Assembly: GCA_040510375.1 (NCBI GenBank)
Contig: JBEVJC010000024.1
Location: forward strand, 62,001 to 126,000
Origin: JBEVJC01 sp040510375
GTDB taxonomy: Bacteria > Bacteroidota > Bacteroidia > Chitinophagales > Chitinophagaceae
DNA length: 64,000 bases
Reading direction: 5' to 3'
The notes under the pieces are model-generated. The model was not told the DNA's origin. It was given only the letters and a program-made list of their open reading frames with translations, and did not search any database. The position numbers were made by a program, and so were the translations under genes. Position 1 is the stretch's first letter, and the number at the start of each line of letters is the position of its first letter. This document shows positions 15,847-25,925 of the stretch, piece after piece.

Positions 15847-18800
15847 ATGAACCGACTCGTACGGCTTGTAGTGCTATGCGTTGCACTATTAACCGCAGCA
15901 CACTCCTATTCGCAGGAATCCACGCGAACCATCAGCGGTGTGATAGCAAACGCAGAAACAGGGAAGCCGCTTGCCGGTGCCACCGTTAGTGTAAAGGGTA
16001 CAACCACGGCAACCTCCACTTCGGAAGACGGGCGATTTACCTTACCCGTTCCACCATCGGCCAAAAAACTGGTGGTGAGTTTTTCCGGTTACGAACAGGT
16101 GGAGACCGAGCTGGGCAACCTTTCGCAATTCGATATTAAACTCAATTCCTTGACGCACCAGCTGGAAGATGTGATCGTAACCGGTTACAGCACGCAGAAC
16201 AAACGTTTTATTGCCGGCTCCATCGTGAGCATCAATGCCGATGAGCTGAAGAACATACCAGCAGCGGGTTTCAACCAGATGTTACAAGGTAAGGCTGCGG
16301 GCGTGCAGGTCACGGCCAACTCGGGAGTACCCGGTGGCGGGATCACTTTCCGGGTGCGTGGCAACAACTCAATCAATGCAGCGGTTGATCCGCTTTACAT
16401 TATCGACGGAGTGATCATCAGCAACCAGGAACTCATCCAGACCGGTCTGGGTAACCAGCAGCAGTCGAACCCGATGGCCGATATCAACCCGGCGGATATC
16501 CAGAATATCCAGATCCTGAAAGATGCCAATGCAACAGCCATCTATGGATCACTTGGTGCAAACGGGGTGGTGATCATTACTACACGCAGAGGCCGGCTGA
16601 ACAGTAATGGCCGGATTGGATTAAATGTATCACATGGCTGGTCCGACGCACCCAATAAATTCAAACTGGTAAGTGGTCCTGAGAACGGAATGCTGATCAA
16701 TGAATCAAGGATCAACACCGCCATCGATCAGGGTGTCGATCCTTCTACGGTTGTACTTCCCTATAATCCGGATACCTTGCAGACCTACGACCGGATCAGG
16801 GATCTCTTCCGGGTTGCCAATACGTCCAACTACGAACTCTCGGCACAGGGTGGTTCGGAACGCAGTACCTATTATGCCAGCTTCGGTTACCTGAAACAGG
16901 AAGGTATTGTACGGCCATCCAACTTTGAACGTTTTTCGGCCCGGCTGAATTACGACAACTACGTAAGTGACCGGTTGAAAGTCGGTACCAGCCTGAATCT
17001 CAGTCGCACCGTACGCAATGTAAGCGCCAATGATAATTCGCCTACGGGAGTGATCAACTCAGCCATTTTTCCCCGTTCATTCCTGCCGATCTTTAACCCC
17101 GATGGCACCTATGCCCGTTATGGCAGTTTTGACAACCATATTGCACTGATAAAAAACCTCGACAATGATGCAGTCGGATGGAGGCTTCTTGGAAATGTTT
17201 ATGCAGAAATCACCCTGCTAAAGGAATTAAAATTCAGGACCAGTTACAGCCTCGATAACAACAGCGAATACGAAAACAATTATTCAAACACGCTGATCAG
17301 TGCCGGTATCGCATCAAACGGTTCGGCATCGTCGAACGAAACAAAAAATACCGTGTTTGTTGCTGACCAGGTGCTTACCTATATCAAGACCTTCAATGGT
17401 AAACATTCGGTAAATGCGCTGCTTGGCAACTCGGTCAATACCGTACTTTACCAGAATACAAACGCTACCGGAACGGGTTTCCCAAGTAACAGTGTAAAGG
17501 CGATCTCCGCAGCATCCAACCGTTTGGGATCATCCAGCCGGAACTATTCCAAACTGGTATCGTTCTTTGGTAAGGCAAGTTATACATACGATAACAAATA
17601 CACTATTGACGGAAGCCTGCGGGCAGATGGTTCTTCCAGGTTCGGTACCAACAACCGTTGGGGTTATTTCCCGTCTGGCGGTCTGACATGGAGGGCTTCG
17701 CAGGAAGATTTTATCCGGGACATCGGATTTTTTGACGACCTGAAATTGAGAGCCAGTGCGGGTTTGTCGGGTACACAGAATGGAATCGGTTCCTATGCAG
17801 CACAGGGTCTCTGGGGAACAGGAGCAAACTACCAGGATTTACCCGGAACAGCGCCTTCACAACTTGCCAATCCGGATCTTACCTGGGAAACGACAAGACA
17901 GGTTGACGTGGGTGTCGAATTCGCAATATTGAATAACCGGCTTGGGTTTACTGTAGACTATTACAATAAGTACACCTATGATCTCCTGCTGAACGTACCT
18001 GTGCCTTCACGTTCGGGTTTCACCACCTTCCTGCAGAATTATGGGGCTGTCAGAAACAAGGGATGGGAATTAACAGTGCATTCCACCAATGTCAATACAG
18101 GTGATTTCCGATGGACCACTGATTTTAATATTTCGTGGAACAATAACAAGATCGAGCGACTGAGTTCTGATATCACCCTTGGTGCATCAGGCAGGAATAC
18201 TTCAATCCTTCGCCAGGGTTATGCCGTCAACTCCTTCCAGCTTTACCGGCAATTGTATGTTGATCCGCAAACAGGCAATGCTGTATATGAAGATGTAAAC
18301 AAAGACGGACAAATAACATCAGCCGACAGGCAGATAGTTGGTAATGCAAACGCACATTATACGGGCGGCCTGACAAATACACTCACCTACAAAGCTTTTG
18401 ACCTGAATGTTTTTGTTTATTTCTCCCAGGGAAACAAGATCCTGGCCATGCAGAACTTCTTCCTGGTTCATGGTGGTACGCAGGCGAATATCGGATTCCT
18501 TCCGATCCAGTTGGAAAGATGGCAGAAACCAGGCGACCAGACCGATATCCCCCGCCTGACAACATTTGCAGGAAATCCAACCCAAAATGGTGGTCCTGCA
18601 AATAATTATGGCGGTAATGTGGCCAGTCTCAGCAGCCGTTACCTCGAAGATGCATCCTTCATCCGCCTACGGAATATTTCACTTGGGTACAATGTACCAA
18701 CAGTTGTGTCAAGGCGTCTTCACCTGAGTTCATTGCGTGCTTATGTGCTGGTATCAAACCTGTTTACCATCACGGATTATTCAGGTCTTGATCCGGAAGT

Positions 18801-18897
18801 AAGTTCCCAGGGCGGGAACCAAAACACATCCGGTTATGACTGGGCAACTGTGCCCCAGCCAAGAACATTCCAGGTGGGACTGAACGTTACTTTTTAA
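15847..18897 (+). CDS. SusC/RagA-family TonB-linked outer-membrane protein
   Basis: A 1016-aa SusC-type importer. A signal peptide (~1-22, ending SYSQ) is followed by a carboxypeptidase-like beta-sandwich (RTISGVIANAETGKPLAGATVSVKG), the TonB-box/plug region with EDVIVTGYSTQNKR, GKAAGVQV, GGITFRVRGNNSIN and LKDANATAIYGSLGANGVVIITT, and a 22-strand barrel ending in GLNVTF. It forms the membrane channel under a SusD lid, energised by TonB/ExbBD. It is the first gene of an operon with SusD (19 bp downstream) and an M14 metallopeptidase, so the cargo is more likely a peptide than a glycan (inference from the peptidase). Its long leader suggests post-transcriptional control. Confidence 0.95.
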   Translation: MNRLVRLVVLCVALLTAAHSYSQESTRTISGVIANAETGKPLAGATVSVKGTTTATSTSEDGRFTLPVPPSAKKLVVSFSGYEQVETELGNLSQFDIKLNSLTHQLEDVIVTGYSTQNKRFIAGSIVSINADELKNIPAAGFNQMLQGKAAGVQVTANSGVPGGGITFRVRGNNSINAAVDPLYIIDGVIISNQELIQTGLGNQQQSNPMADINPADIQNIQILKDANATAIYGSLGANGVVIITTRRGRLNSNGRIGLNVSHGWSDAPNKFKLVSGPENGMLINESRINTAIDQGVDPSTVVLPYNPDTLQTYDRIRDLFRVANTSNYELSAQGGSERSTYYASFGYLKQEGIVRPSNFERFSARLNYDNYVSDRLKVGTSLNLSRTVRNVSANDNSPTGVINSAIFPRSFLPIFNPDGTYARYGSFDNHIALIKNLDNDAVGWRLLGNVYAEITLLKELKFRTSYSLDNNSEYENNYSNTLISAGIASNGSASSNETKNTVFVADQVLTYIKTFNGKHSVNALLGNSVNTVLYQNTNATGTGFPSNSVKAISAASNRLGSSSRNYSKLVSFFGKASYTYDNKYTIDGSLRADGSSRFGTNNRWGYFPSGGLTWRASQEDFIRDIGFFDDLKLRASAGLSGTQNGIGSYAAQGLWGTGANYQDLPGTAPSQLANPDLTWETTRQVDVGVEFAILNNRLGFTVDYYNKYTYDLLLNVPVPSRSGFTTFLQNYGAVRNKGWELTVHSTNVNTGDFRWTTDFNISWNNNKIERLSSDITLGASGRNTSILRQGYAVNSFQLYRQLYVDPQTGNAVYEDVNKDGQITSADRQIVGNANAHYTGGLTNTLTYKAFDLNVFVYFSQGNKILAMQNFFLVHGGTQANIGFLPIQLERWQKPGDQTDIPRLTTFAGNPTQNGGPANNYGGNVASLSSRYLEDASFIRLRNISLGYNVPTVVSRRLHLSSLRAYVLVSNLFTITDYSGLDPEVSSQGGNQNTSGYDWATVPQPRTFQVGLNVTF

Positions 18898-18916
18898 CTT
18901 ATTAATTTCAGACAAC

Positions 18917-20260
18917 ATGAAACATAAATTTTTCCCCGCACTTGCATTCCTGGGATTAAGCCTGATCGGGGGATCCTGCAAGAAATTCCTTACCGAATAT
19001 CCAAACAATGCACTTCCGGAAGAACAGGCAATAATTGATGCTGGCAGCTCAAGGGCGGCGATTAATGGTGCTTACGACGGACTGCAGGGATATTATGCAG
19101 GATTATATCCAACCCTGGGTACTATCACTGCCGACCTGGTTGTTTTTAATGGAACATTGAGCCAGTATCTTCAACTGGACCAGAATGCCATACCAACCGA
19201 CAACGTTACAACCGTGGGCGCATACCAGGCAATTTACCGGACCATCAACACTGCAAATAATATTATAGCAAAAGTTCCGGCGGTGACGGATCCATTATTA
19301 ACCGCAGCTGAAAAGGATAAGATTATCGGCGAAGCTTATTTCATCAGGGCACTGAGTTATTTTGATCTTGGCCGCGGATGGGGTGGTGTACAGTTACAGT
19401 TATCCCCTACTGCAGGACTGGAAAGTATCAAGGGAATTAAACGGAGCACTCTCGACCAGACCTATGACCAGGTTCAGGCTGATCTTATTGAAGCAGAACG
19501 TTTGTTACCAACAGAAGCAGCGTCCAGGAACAGGGCCGACAAATTTACCGCGCGTGCACTCCGTGCAAGGCTTCACCTTTACCGGAAACAATGGGCAGAT
19601 GCGGAAGCATTTGCAACACTTGTAATAGCCAATCCGAGGTTCCAGCTGGTATTTCCATACAAGGCTTTTTTCACAGCACCATTCCAGAGTCGCGAAGCAG
19701 TTCTTGAATTATCATTTTCCAATAATGACCGCAATACTTTCTGGAACCTCTGGTACCCAAGTTCACAAGGTGGCCAGTATACACTTAAACCTTCACCATC
19801 ATTTATCACAAAGGTGAATGATCCCAATATCGGTGGTAACCGTAATACACTTATCGCAGGTACAGGAACAGGTGTGTATGGTGTTTTATACAACACTGTG
19901 GGACTTGGTACCGATCCATCCTATGTGATCCGTATCGCTGAACTCTATCTCATCCGCGCAGAAGCAAGGGCCCAACAGGAAAAATTGTTGCCTGCACTGG
20001 AGGATCTCAATGCGGTTCGTGCAAGGGCTGCAGTGCTTCCTTCAACCGCTGTTACAAAGGAACAGATCATCCAGGCAGTTGAAGATGAGAATGGGATTGA
20101 GTTTGCGTTTGAAGCACATCGCTGGTTCGATCTGGTGCGTACGGGTCGCGCAGGAACGGTACTTGGTGTAACCAATTCCAATTATTGGTTATTCCCCTTG
20201 CCTTATTCCGACGTTCTCTCCGATCCCGACCTTGATGGCCAGAATAATCCCGGTTATTGA
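18917..20260 (+). CDS. SusD/RagB-family surface lipoprotein
   Basis: A 447-aa SusD homologue, the substrate-capturing lid of the preceding SusC. The lipobox is LIGGSCKKFL (Cys21). TPR-like helices carry the family blocks GEAYFIRALSYFDLGRGWGG, SYVIRIAELYLIRAEARAQ and EDENGIEFAFEAHRWFDLVR, and the protein ends with the LFPLPYSDVLSDPDL...QNNPGY signature near the C-terminus. It is short for the family (often 480-600 aa), consistent with the SusD types found beside peptidases. It is co-transcribed with SusC 19 bp upstream and the M14 peptidase 88 bp downstream. Confidence 0.95.
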   Translation: MKHKFFPALAFLGLSLIGGSCKKFLTEYPNNALPEEQAIIDAGSSRAAINGAYDGLQGYYAGLYPTLGTITADLVVFNGTLSQYLQLDQNAIPTDNVTTVGAYQAIYRTINTANNIIAKVPAVTDPLLTAAEKDKIIGEAYFIRALSYFDLGRGWGGVQLQLSPTAGLESIKGIKRSTLDQTYDQVQADLIEAERLLPTEAASRNRADKFTARALRARLHLYRKQWADAEAFATLVIANPRFQLVFPYKAFFTAPFQSREAVLELSFSNNDRNTFWNLWYPSSQGGQYTLKPSPSFITKVNDPNIGGNRNTLIAGTGTGVYGVLYNTVGLGTDPSYVIRIAELYLIRAEARAQQEKLLPALEDLNAVRARAAVLPSTAVTKEQIIQAVEDENGIEFAFEAHRWFDLVRTGRAGTVLGVTNSNYWLFPLPYSDVLSDPDLDGQNNPGY

Positions 20261-20348
20261 TAACAGCTTCAACATTATTGCGATAAATTATAAAGAGAAC
20301 AACCAATAACACCTTCATCATTCTTAAAGATAAAACCAAACAAAGTCA

Positions 20349-22949
20349 ATGAACTTTTTCAAAACAATCAGTCGCCCCTGCCTGCTTGCCGCACTGTTCT
20401 TAACGCAGCAGGCCGTAGCGCAGAGCAATTATTATTTTCCCAACAGCGGCAGCTTCGATCCAAAAGTGCCTACCCCAGAAGAATTTCTCGGGTACGAGAT
20501 CGGATCAATCTATACCCGCCACGACCTGCTGGTGGCCTACCTGAAAGAACTGGCCAGGACCTCCGACAGGGTGCATTTCCAGGTCATCGGTAAAACCTAT
20601 GAAGAACGACCGCAGGTTATTGTCACTTTCACTTCACCTGCCAACTATAGTAAACTGGAATCCATCCGGACCGAACACCTGGCACAGGTGGATCCTGCAA
20701 AACCTGCTGTAACTTCAACTGCCCCGGTAATTGTTTTACTGGGATACAGTGTACACGGTAACGAAACATCCAGTGGCGAGGCAGGTATACTCACCGCTTA
20801 TTATCTTGCAGCAAACCAGAGTGACGAAACAAAAAAATGGCTCGATGAGGCCGTGATCTTTATCGATCCTTCACTCAACCCCGATGGTCGCGACCGTGCA
20901 ACCAACTGGCATAACTCTTACCGGTCGTTCCCCAACAGTTCCGACCCGCTGGATAAAGAACACGTGGAAGGCTGGCCCAACGGGCGTTCCAACCATTACC
21001 TGGCCAATCTTAACCGCGACTGGCTTAGTGCCACCCAGGTGGAAAGCCAGAACAGGTTGAAGTTTTTTCATCAATGGTATCCCAACGTACAGATCGACTT
21101 TCATGAAATGGGTGGTAACAGCACTTATTATTTTGAACCGGGTCCAAAGAGAACACAGAGTCCCATCCTGCCACAGTCATCTTACGATTTCAATGCAACA
21201 CTCGGCCGTTATCATGCTGAAGCACTTGACAAAGTAGGTTCGTTATATTTCACCAAGGAACAATACGATAACCTTTCACCGATTTATGGTTCCACCTATC
21301 CTGATTTCTTTGGGGCAGTAGCCGCAACATTTGAACAGGGAAGCAGCCGTGGTCTCGCCTTTGATACCGATGCCGGCGTACTTACCTTTCCTTTCACTAT
21401 CCGCAATCACCTGCTTACCGGGCTGGCTACCATCCGTGGTGCCGTGCTTGAAAAAGCAGGACTATTTAAACTGCAGAAAGAATTTTTCCAGTCGGCCCTC
21501 AACCAGGCCCGCGCCTATCCCATTAAACAATGGACATTTGGCGACAGCCGCGATGAATCACTTACCCGTTTATTCCTGGACCTGTTGCTGAAACATAAAG
21601 TAAAAGTGTACGAGATCAGTGGTTCAACAAATATTGCCGGTAAATCGTATGAAAAAGGTAAGGCGTATGTAGTTCCGGGCGACCAGCCCAATTTTCGCAT
21701 CGTGCACTCGATCTTCGAAGAAACGGCACCATTGAACGACAGCCTGTATTACGATAATACTTCCTGGTCCATCATCCATGCGTACGGACTGCAATACAGC
21801 CGTCAGGCAGTTGCCACAGGCAGGGGTAGCGAGGTGACCAGTATTAACAGTGTGCCAGGCGGTGTGACTGGTGGCCCATCGCAGGAAGCATACCTGCTGA
21901 ACTGGACGGAGTACAATGCATCCAGGGCATTAAGTTACCTGCTGGAAAATGGGGTTGTTACCAAAACAGCATTTAAAACATTTACCGCAAAGGTATCAGA
22001 TGGCACAAAAACCTTTGGCCATGGTTCTCTTGTTATCCCGGTTGCTTTACAGAAAATCAGTGCCGACAGTCTTTACAAAGTGGTGCAGCGCGCAGGTGAA
22101 ATCAGTGGTCTTGATTTTTCCACCGTTACCAGCGGACTGAATGTGGAGGGTGTTGATCTTGGTAGCGGAAGTATCCGTACTGTCAGGAAACCATCAATCG
22201 CTGTTGTGTTTGGAACCGGCACCAACTCGGAGGAAGCAGGACAGGTATGGTTTCTGTTGAACCAGCAACTGAATGTATCACCCACCAAACTGGATATCCT
22301 GAATCTTCCAAGGGCTCCGTTGAACAGGTATAATACCATCATCCTGGTGAGCGGAAGTTATGCCAGCCTGGACAAAGCAACAGTGGCGCGTCTTAAAAAC
22401 TGGGTCGGTGAAGGGAACACCCTTATCACTTTCAAAAACGCGATTGACTGGGGTATCCAGCAGGAACTGATCCATGAAAAATTGTTTATCGATTCTTCAG
22501 GCGCAAAACTGAAAGAGCGGATTGATTATGTTAAACAGGATGTGACAGAAGGTGCACGCCGCATCAACGGTGGTGTATTCACGGCTGATATTGACACTAC
22601 CAGTCCCATTGCATTTGGTTTGCATAACCGTAAGATCTTTTTCACAAAGAACAGCCAGACGATCCTGCAACCTTCGGCCAACAAGTATGCGAACGTAGCG
22701 ATCTATGATGCTCAATCGTATGTGGGTGGGTATGTATCAAAAAAGAATATCTCGAGGATCAATAATACTGCAGCCATTGTGGTTAGCCAGGAAGGCGCAG
22801 GTAAGATCGTTCTTTTTGCTGATGATCCCACTTATCGCAGCTACTGGCATGGAACCGACAGGTTACTGATCAACGCTATTTACTTTGGTAACCTTATTAA
22901 TCTTGCCGTACCTTCATTTGCATCCGCTGAAGAAGACGAAAGTCATTAA
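20349..22949 (+). CDS. M14-family zinc carboxypeptidase, secreted
   Basis: An 866-aa exported metallocarboxypeptidase-type enzyme. The signal peptide is ~1-24 (ending AVA). The M14 zinc site is complete: HGNE (His136, Glu139) and DFHEMG (His252), with the substrate-anchoring NPDGRDR block (~177-183), NLNRDW (~220) and the catalytic-glutamate region ATFEQGSSRG (Glu329). The long C-terminal half (~400-866) carries a class-I-amidotransferase-like fold often appended in this Bacteroidota subfamily. It is the last gene of the SusC/SusD operon and is followed by a strong terminator, so it probably trims peptides captured by the SusCD pair. Specificity is unknown. Confidence 0.9.
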   Translation: MNFFKTISRPCLLAALFLTQQAVAQSNYYFPNSGSFDPKVPTPEEFLGYEIGSIYTRHDLLVAYLKELARTSDRVHFQVIGKTYEERPQVIVTFTSPANYSKLESIRTEHLAQVDPAKPAVTSTAPVIVLLGYSVHGNETSSGEAGILTAYYLAANQSDETKKWLDEAVIFIDPSLNPDGRDRATNWHNSYRSFPNSSDPLDKEHVEGWPNGRSNHYLANLNRDWLSATQVESQNRLKFFHQWYPNVQIDFHEMGGNSTYYFEPGPKRTQSPILPQSSYDFNATLGRYHAEALDKVGSLYFTKEQYDNLSPIYGSTYPDFFGAVAATFEQGSSRGLAFDTDAGVLTFPFTIRNHLLTGLATIRGAVLEKAGLFKLQKEFFQSALNQARAYPIKQWTFGDSRDESLTRLFLDLLLKHKVKVYEISGSTNIAGKSYEKGKAYVVPGDQPNFRIVHSIFEETAPLNDSLYYDNTSWSIIHAYGLQYSRQAVATGRGSEVTSINSVPGGVTGGPSQEAYLLNWTEYNASRALSYLLENGVVTKTAFKTFTAKVSDGTKTFGHGSLVIPVALQKISADSLYKVVQRAGEISGLDFSTVTSGLNVEGVDLGSGSIRTVRKPSIAVVFGTGTNSEEAGQVWFLLNQQLNVSPTKLDILNLPRAPLNRYNTIILVSGSYASLDKATVARLKNWVGEGNTLITFKNAIDWGIQQELIHEKLFIDSSGAKLKERIDYVKQDVTEGARRINGGVFTADIDTTSPIAFGLHNRKIFFTKNSQTILQPSANKYANVAIYDAQSYVGGYVSKKNISRINNTAAIVVSQEGAGKIVLFADDPTYRSYWHGTDRLLINAIYFGNLINLAVPSFASAEEDESH

Positions 22950-22966
22950 CCCGTAAACGTCAATAT

Positions 22967-22998
22967 GCCGTTCCTGCGTGAGCGGGAACGGCTTTTTT
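22967..22998 (+). terminator. Rho-independent terminator of the SusC/SusD/M14 operon
   Basis: Stem GCCGTTCC / GGAACGGC with a 10-nt loop, directly followed by six T. It starts 17 bp after the M14 stop codon. Confidence 0.85.
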
Positions 22999-23027
22999 AT
23001 TGGCCCCCAACGGATATTTTAGACAAT

Positions 23028-23043
23028 TAGCGAAATATCGCTA
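23028..23043. repeat. Short palindrome upstream of the AraC gene
   Basis: TAGCGA-AATA-TCGCTA, a perfect 6-bp inverted repeat about 100 bp before the AraC start. It could be a regulator site; there is no second copy nearby and AraC proteins usually prefer direct repeats, so support is weak. Confidence 0.25.
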
Positions 23044-23140
23044 TGACCATCCTCGAAGATCTGTCGTATCTTATTGAAAATGTGCGATTTAATTGTTGGC
23101 ACAGGTATTGAAAATCCGTTGTACAATTAACTACATCAAT

Positions 23141-24067
23141 ATGAACTACAACTACGCGCTCAGTGAATTTACCCCGGCACTGCTGACGCCAGTAAGGGGA
23201 GGGAAAAGCCAGATCGAGCAGGATCTGCGGATCGCCAATCTTTCGCATTTTTTAAGTTGCGAGAATTTCGATAGTCCTTCACGTAAGGCGTGCCTGGAAA
23301 TCTTCTGGATTCGTGAAGGATCCTGCCATGTAGTGGTAAACGGTACGGAGCACCCTTTATCAGCAGGAAAGGTCTGCTGTGTGGCACCAGGTCAGTCCTG
23401 CCTGCTCACAGAAATCAATCCGCTGAAAGGCCAGTACCTGCGTGTGTCCGGTGAGATGCTTCACAATGTGCAGCCCGACCAGAAACCGTTGTTCTTCCCA
23501 ACTCCGATGGCTTGTCGCCAGTTACTCGTGTTACCCATTGATGCACCGATGGAACTGGCAGGTGAAATCCTTTTGAAGATGCAGGATATCCTGCAGGATT
23601 TTGCCGGCAATGATACCGAGATCCTGAAAGGTTATCTCCGCATCTTTTTGTTATACATGTCCAGGAGTGGTGTGGCACCGGCCGAGACCAGGGTTTATAG
23701 CCGTGAAAATGATATCGTGGAACAATTCCTTTCACTTATCCGTGAAAAATTTATCCAGCAGAAAATGGTGGCCGACTATGCCGCTGAACTTTTTGTCACT
23801 GCGGCCTATCTTAACCGCATTGTGAAAAAAGTTTCGGGATATACCGCCAGTCATCATATCCAGCAGTACATCATACTCGAAGCAAAGAGACTTTGCATGA
23901 ACAGCCGGATGAGTATGAAAGAAATTGCATACGGACTTGGTTTTAACGATATAGCACACTTCAGCAAATTTTTCAAAAATTATACAGGAAAGAATTTTAC
24001 GAGTTTCAAACGCGAAGTGGTGCAGGTCGACCTGGTTTATGCAGGAGTCACCACAATAAATGCCTAA
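23141..24067 (+). CDS. AraC-family transcriptional regulator
   Basis: A 308-aa AraC/XylS-type regulator. The N-terminal cupin-like effector domain (FWIREGSCHVVVNGTEHPL, AGKVCCVAPGQ) is followed by two C-terminal helix-turn-helix units (VADYAAELFVTAAYLNRIVKK and MSMKEIAYGLGFNDIAHFSKFF) and the closing GKNFTSFKRE, as in the family. The open frame continues 16 codons upstream to a TTG at 23093, but the ATG at 23141 (MNYNYALSEF) is the natural start. Its stop overlaps the start of the next gene in TAATG, so it is translationally coupled to the metallo-hydrolase, which is the obvious candidate for co-regulation. Confidence 0.9.
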   Translation: MNYNYALSEFTPALLTPVRGGKSQIEQDLRIANLSHFLSCENFDSPSRKACLEIFWIREGSCHVVVNGTEHPLSAGKVCCVAPGQSCLLTEINPLKGQYLRVSGEMLHNVQPDQKPLFFPTPMACRQLLVLPIDAPMELAGEILLKMQDILQDFAGNDTEILKGYLRIFLLYMSRSGVAPAETRVYSRENDIVEQFLSLIREKFIQQKMVADYAAELFVTAAYLNRIVKKVSGYTASHHIQQYIILEAKRLCMNSRMSMKEIAYGLGFNDIAHFSKFFKNYTGKNFTSFKREVVQVDLVYAGVTTINA

Positions 24068-24852
24068 TGGATATCAGGATCACTCACATCGATACAGCTT
24101 GCATACTTCTTGAAATAAACGGATACCGGATCCTGACAGACCCGACGCTGGATAAGGGCGGTCACGTTTACTATCATGGATATGGTTCCTTTTCAAGGAA
24201 GACGGGTGACCCTGCGATTGATCCGGATTCGCTGGCAAAAGTGGACATGGTGTTGCTTAGCCATCACCAGCACCAGGATAATTTTGATGACGCAGGAAAG
24301 GAATTTACTACCGGTGTACCGCTTGTTATCTCAACGGTCATTGCAGCGCGCGACCTGCGGGGAGTGCGTGGACTTAATGAATGGGAAACAATCAGGATTC
24401 ATGACGAACGTGTGCCGGGACTGCGCATTACCGCAACGCCTGCGCAACACCGGCCATGGTGGATCCCGGAATTTGTATCTGGAAAAGTAATCGGATTCGT
24501 CATTGAATATGATGGTCAGGAAAACGGCGTAGTATATATTTCGGGTGATACCGTTTATTTCAAAGGCATTGAACAGGTGGCGAGCCGTTATAAAATTGAT
24601 ACGGGAATATTCCATGTGGGATCCGTGCAGTTCCGCTACCTCACGGGTTTCGGAAAATATACAATGGATAGTAACGACCTTATAAAAGCCGTGCAGGTAT
24701 TACAACCATCCAGGGTGATCCCGATTCACCAGAAAGGTTGGTCGCATTTTAAGGAAACAGAAAACCACCTGCTGAACAGGCTTCACGAACAACCTGAATT
24801 ATCGCGCCGCTTAATCTACCTGAATATGGGAGAAAGAACCAGTCTCTATTAA
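24067..24852 (+). CDS. Metallo-beta-lactamase-fold hydrolase (UlaG-like)
   Basis: A 261-aa metallo-hydrolase. It starts ITHIDTACILLEINGYRILTDP, the usual MBL N-terminus, with the metal motif LLSHHQHQDNFDDAG, then ATPAQHRPWW, YISGDTVYF and PIHQKGWSHF supplying further His/Asp ligands. In the HxHxDH block the last His is Asn (HQHQDN); relatives with SHDQHxDN exist, so this is a subfamily trait and not necessarily loss of function. The substrate is unknown (UlaG itself is an L-ascorbate-6-phosphate lactonase). Its ATG overlaps the AraC stop by one base, and its stop overlaps the stop of the convergent accA gene on a TTAA. Confidence 0.85.
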   Translation: MDIRITHIDTACILLEINGYRILTDPTLDKGGHVYYHGYGSFSRKTGDPAIDPDSLAKVDMVLLSHHQHQDNFDDAGKEFTTGVPLVISTVIAARDLRGVRGLNEWETIRIHDERVPGLRITATPAQHRPWWIPEFVSGKVIGFVIEYDGQENGVVYISGDTVYFKGIEQVASRYKIDTGIFHVGSVQFRYLTGFGKYTMDSNDLIKAVQVLQPSRVIPIHQKGWSHFKETENHLLNRLHEQPELSRRLIYLNMGERTSLY

Positions 24853-25817
24853 TCCCAGAACCCCATACCAGAAAACTTTTTAATCCGGTCACGCACCCGT
24901 TCTTTAGAATCCATGCCCTTTAATTCATCCAGATGAACCATCAGCCTTACTTTCAGCTTTACGGCAGCCTGGCGGTAGTCCCAATGCGCACCGCCATCCG
25001 GCTCGCCGACGATTTCATCTACCAATCCAAACCCCAGCATATCTTTTGCGGTGAGATGAAGCTGCTTTGCTGCATTTTCTTTCTGGTCCCAGGTATGCCA
25101 CAGGATCGCACTGCAACTTTCAGGTGAGGCCACACTATACCAGGTGTGTTCAAGCATGAGCACCCTGTCGCCCACACCAATCCCCAATGCACCACCACTT
25201 CCCCCCTCACCGATTATAGCACAGATCACCGGCACTTCCAACCTTACCATTTCATAGATATTACGCGCAATGGCTTCGCCACCACCAAGGGTCTGCGATT
25301 CAATACCCGGATGTGCACCCGGTGTATCAATAAGTGTGATGATCGGCTTGTTAAATTTCTCTGCCAGTTTCATCAACCGTAATGCCTTCCTGTATCCGGG
25401 GGGATTGGGCATACCAAAGTTCCTGTATTGCCTGCTATGCGTATCAAACCCTTTCTGGTGTCCGATAAACATTACAGTCTGCCCGGCAAAAAAAGCAAAG
25501 CCCCCAACGATTGCTTTATCATCTGCCTGTTTGCGGTCGCCCGACATCTCCACAAAGTCCGTGGTGAGTTGTTCAATATATCTCAGGGTATAAGGTCGTT
25601 CAGGATGACGGCTCAACTGTACCACCTGCCAGGGGGTCAGATCCCTGGTAAAAGCTATCTTCTTTTCAAGTAACTTCAATTCGAGTTTTTTCCTTGTTTC
25701 GGGAGAACTCTTGCGCGGATCTTTTTGTGAAAGCAACCGAAGCTGGATCAGTTGATCGTAGACCTCCTTTACTTCATTTTCGAAGTCCAGAAAATGCCTG
25801 TGGATTTTTTTGGCCAT
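24849..25817 (-). CDS. accA: Acetyl-CoA carboxylase carboxyltransferase subunit alpha
   Basis: AccA, the alpha half of the carboxyltransferase that transfers CO2 from carboxybiotin to acetyl-CoA in fatty-acid synthesis. At 322 aa it matches the E. coli enzyme (319). It opens with the helical region HFLDFENEVKEVYDQLIQL, then LTPWQVVQLSRHPERPYTLRYI, FVEMSGDR, GHQKG, PIITLIDTPGAHPGI, GEGGSGGALGIGVGD and SVASPESCSAILW. The open frame extends to 26189, but that extension runs antisense through the divergent hydrolase gene and has no coding character; ATG 25817 (MAKKIHRHFLDF) is the start. accD is not in the window. Confidence 0.97.
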   Translation of the reverse strand: MAKKIHRHFLDFENEVKEVYDQLIQLRLLSQKDPRKSSPETRKKLELKLLEKKIAFTRDLTPWQVVQLSRHPERPYTLRYIEQLTTDFVEMSGDRKQADDKAIVGGFAFFAGQTVMFIGHQKGFDTHSRQYRNFGMPNPPGYRKALRLMKLAEKFNKPIITLIDTPGAHPGIESQTLGGGEAIARNIYEMVRLEVPVICAIIGEGGSGGALGIGVGDRVLMLEHTWYSVASPESCSAILWHTWDQKENAAKQLHLTAKDMLGFGLVDEIVGEPDGGAHWDYRQAAVKLKVRLMVHLDELKGMDSKERVRDRIKKFSGMGFWD

Positions 25818-25925
25818 CGTTACTAAAGCTCTGCAATTATTACGAGATATACAATTCAATATCCTATTAATGCATTGCCCGCCATACCTGCATAGCCGAC
25901 TTTCGGAACAACCTAATACTACACC

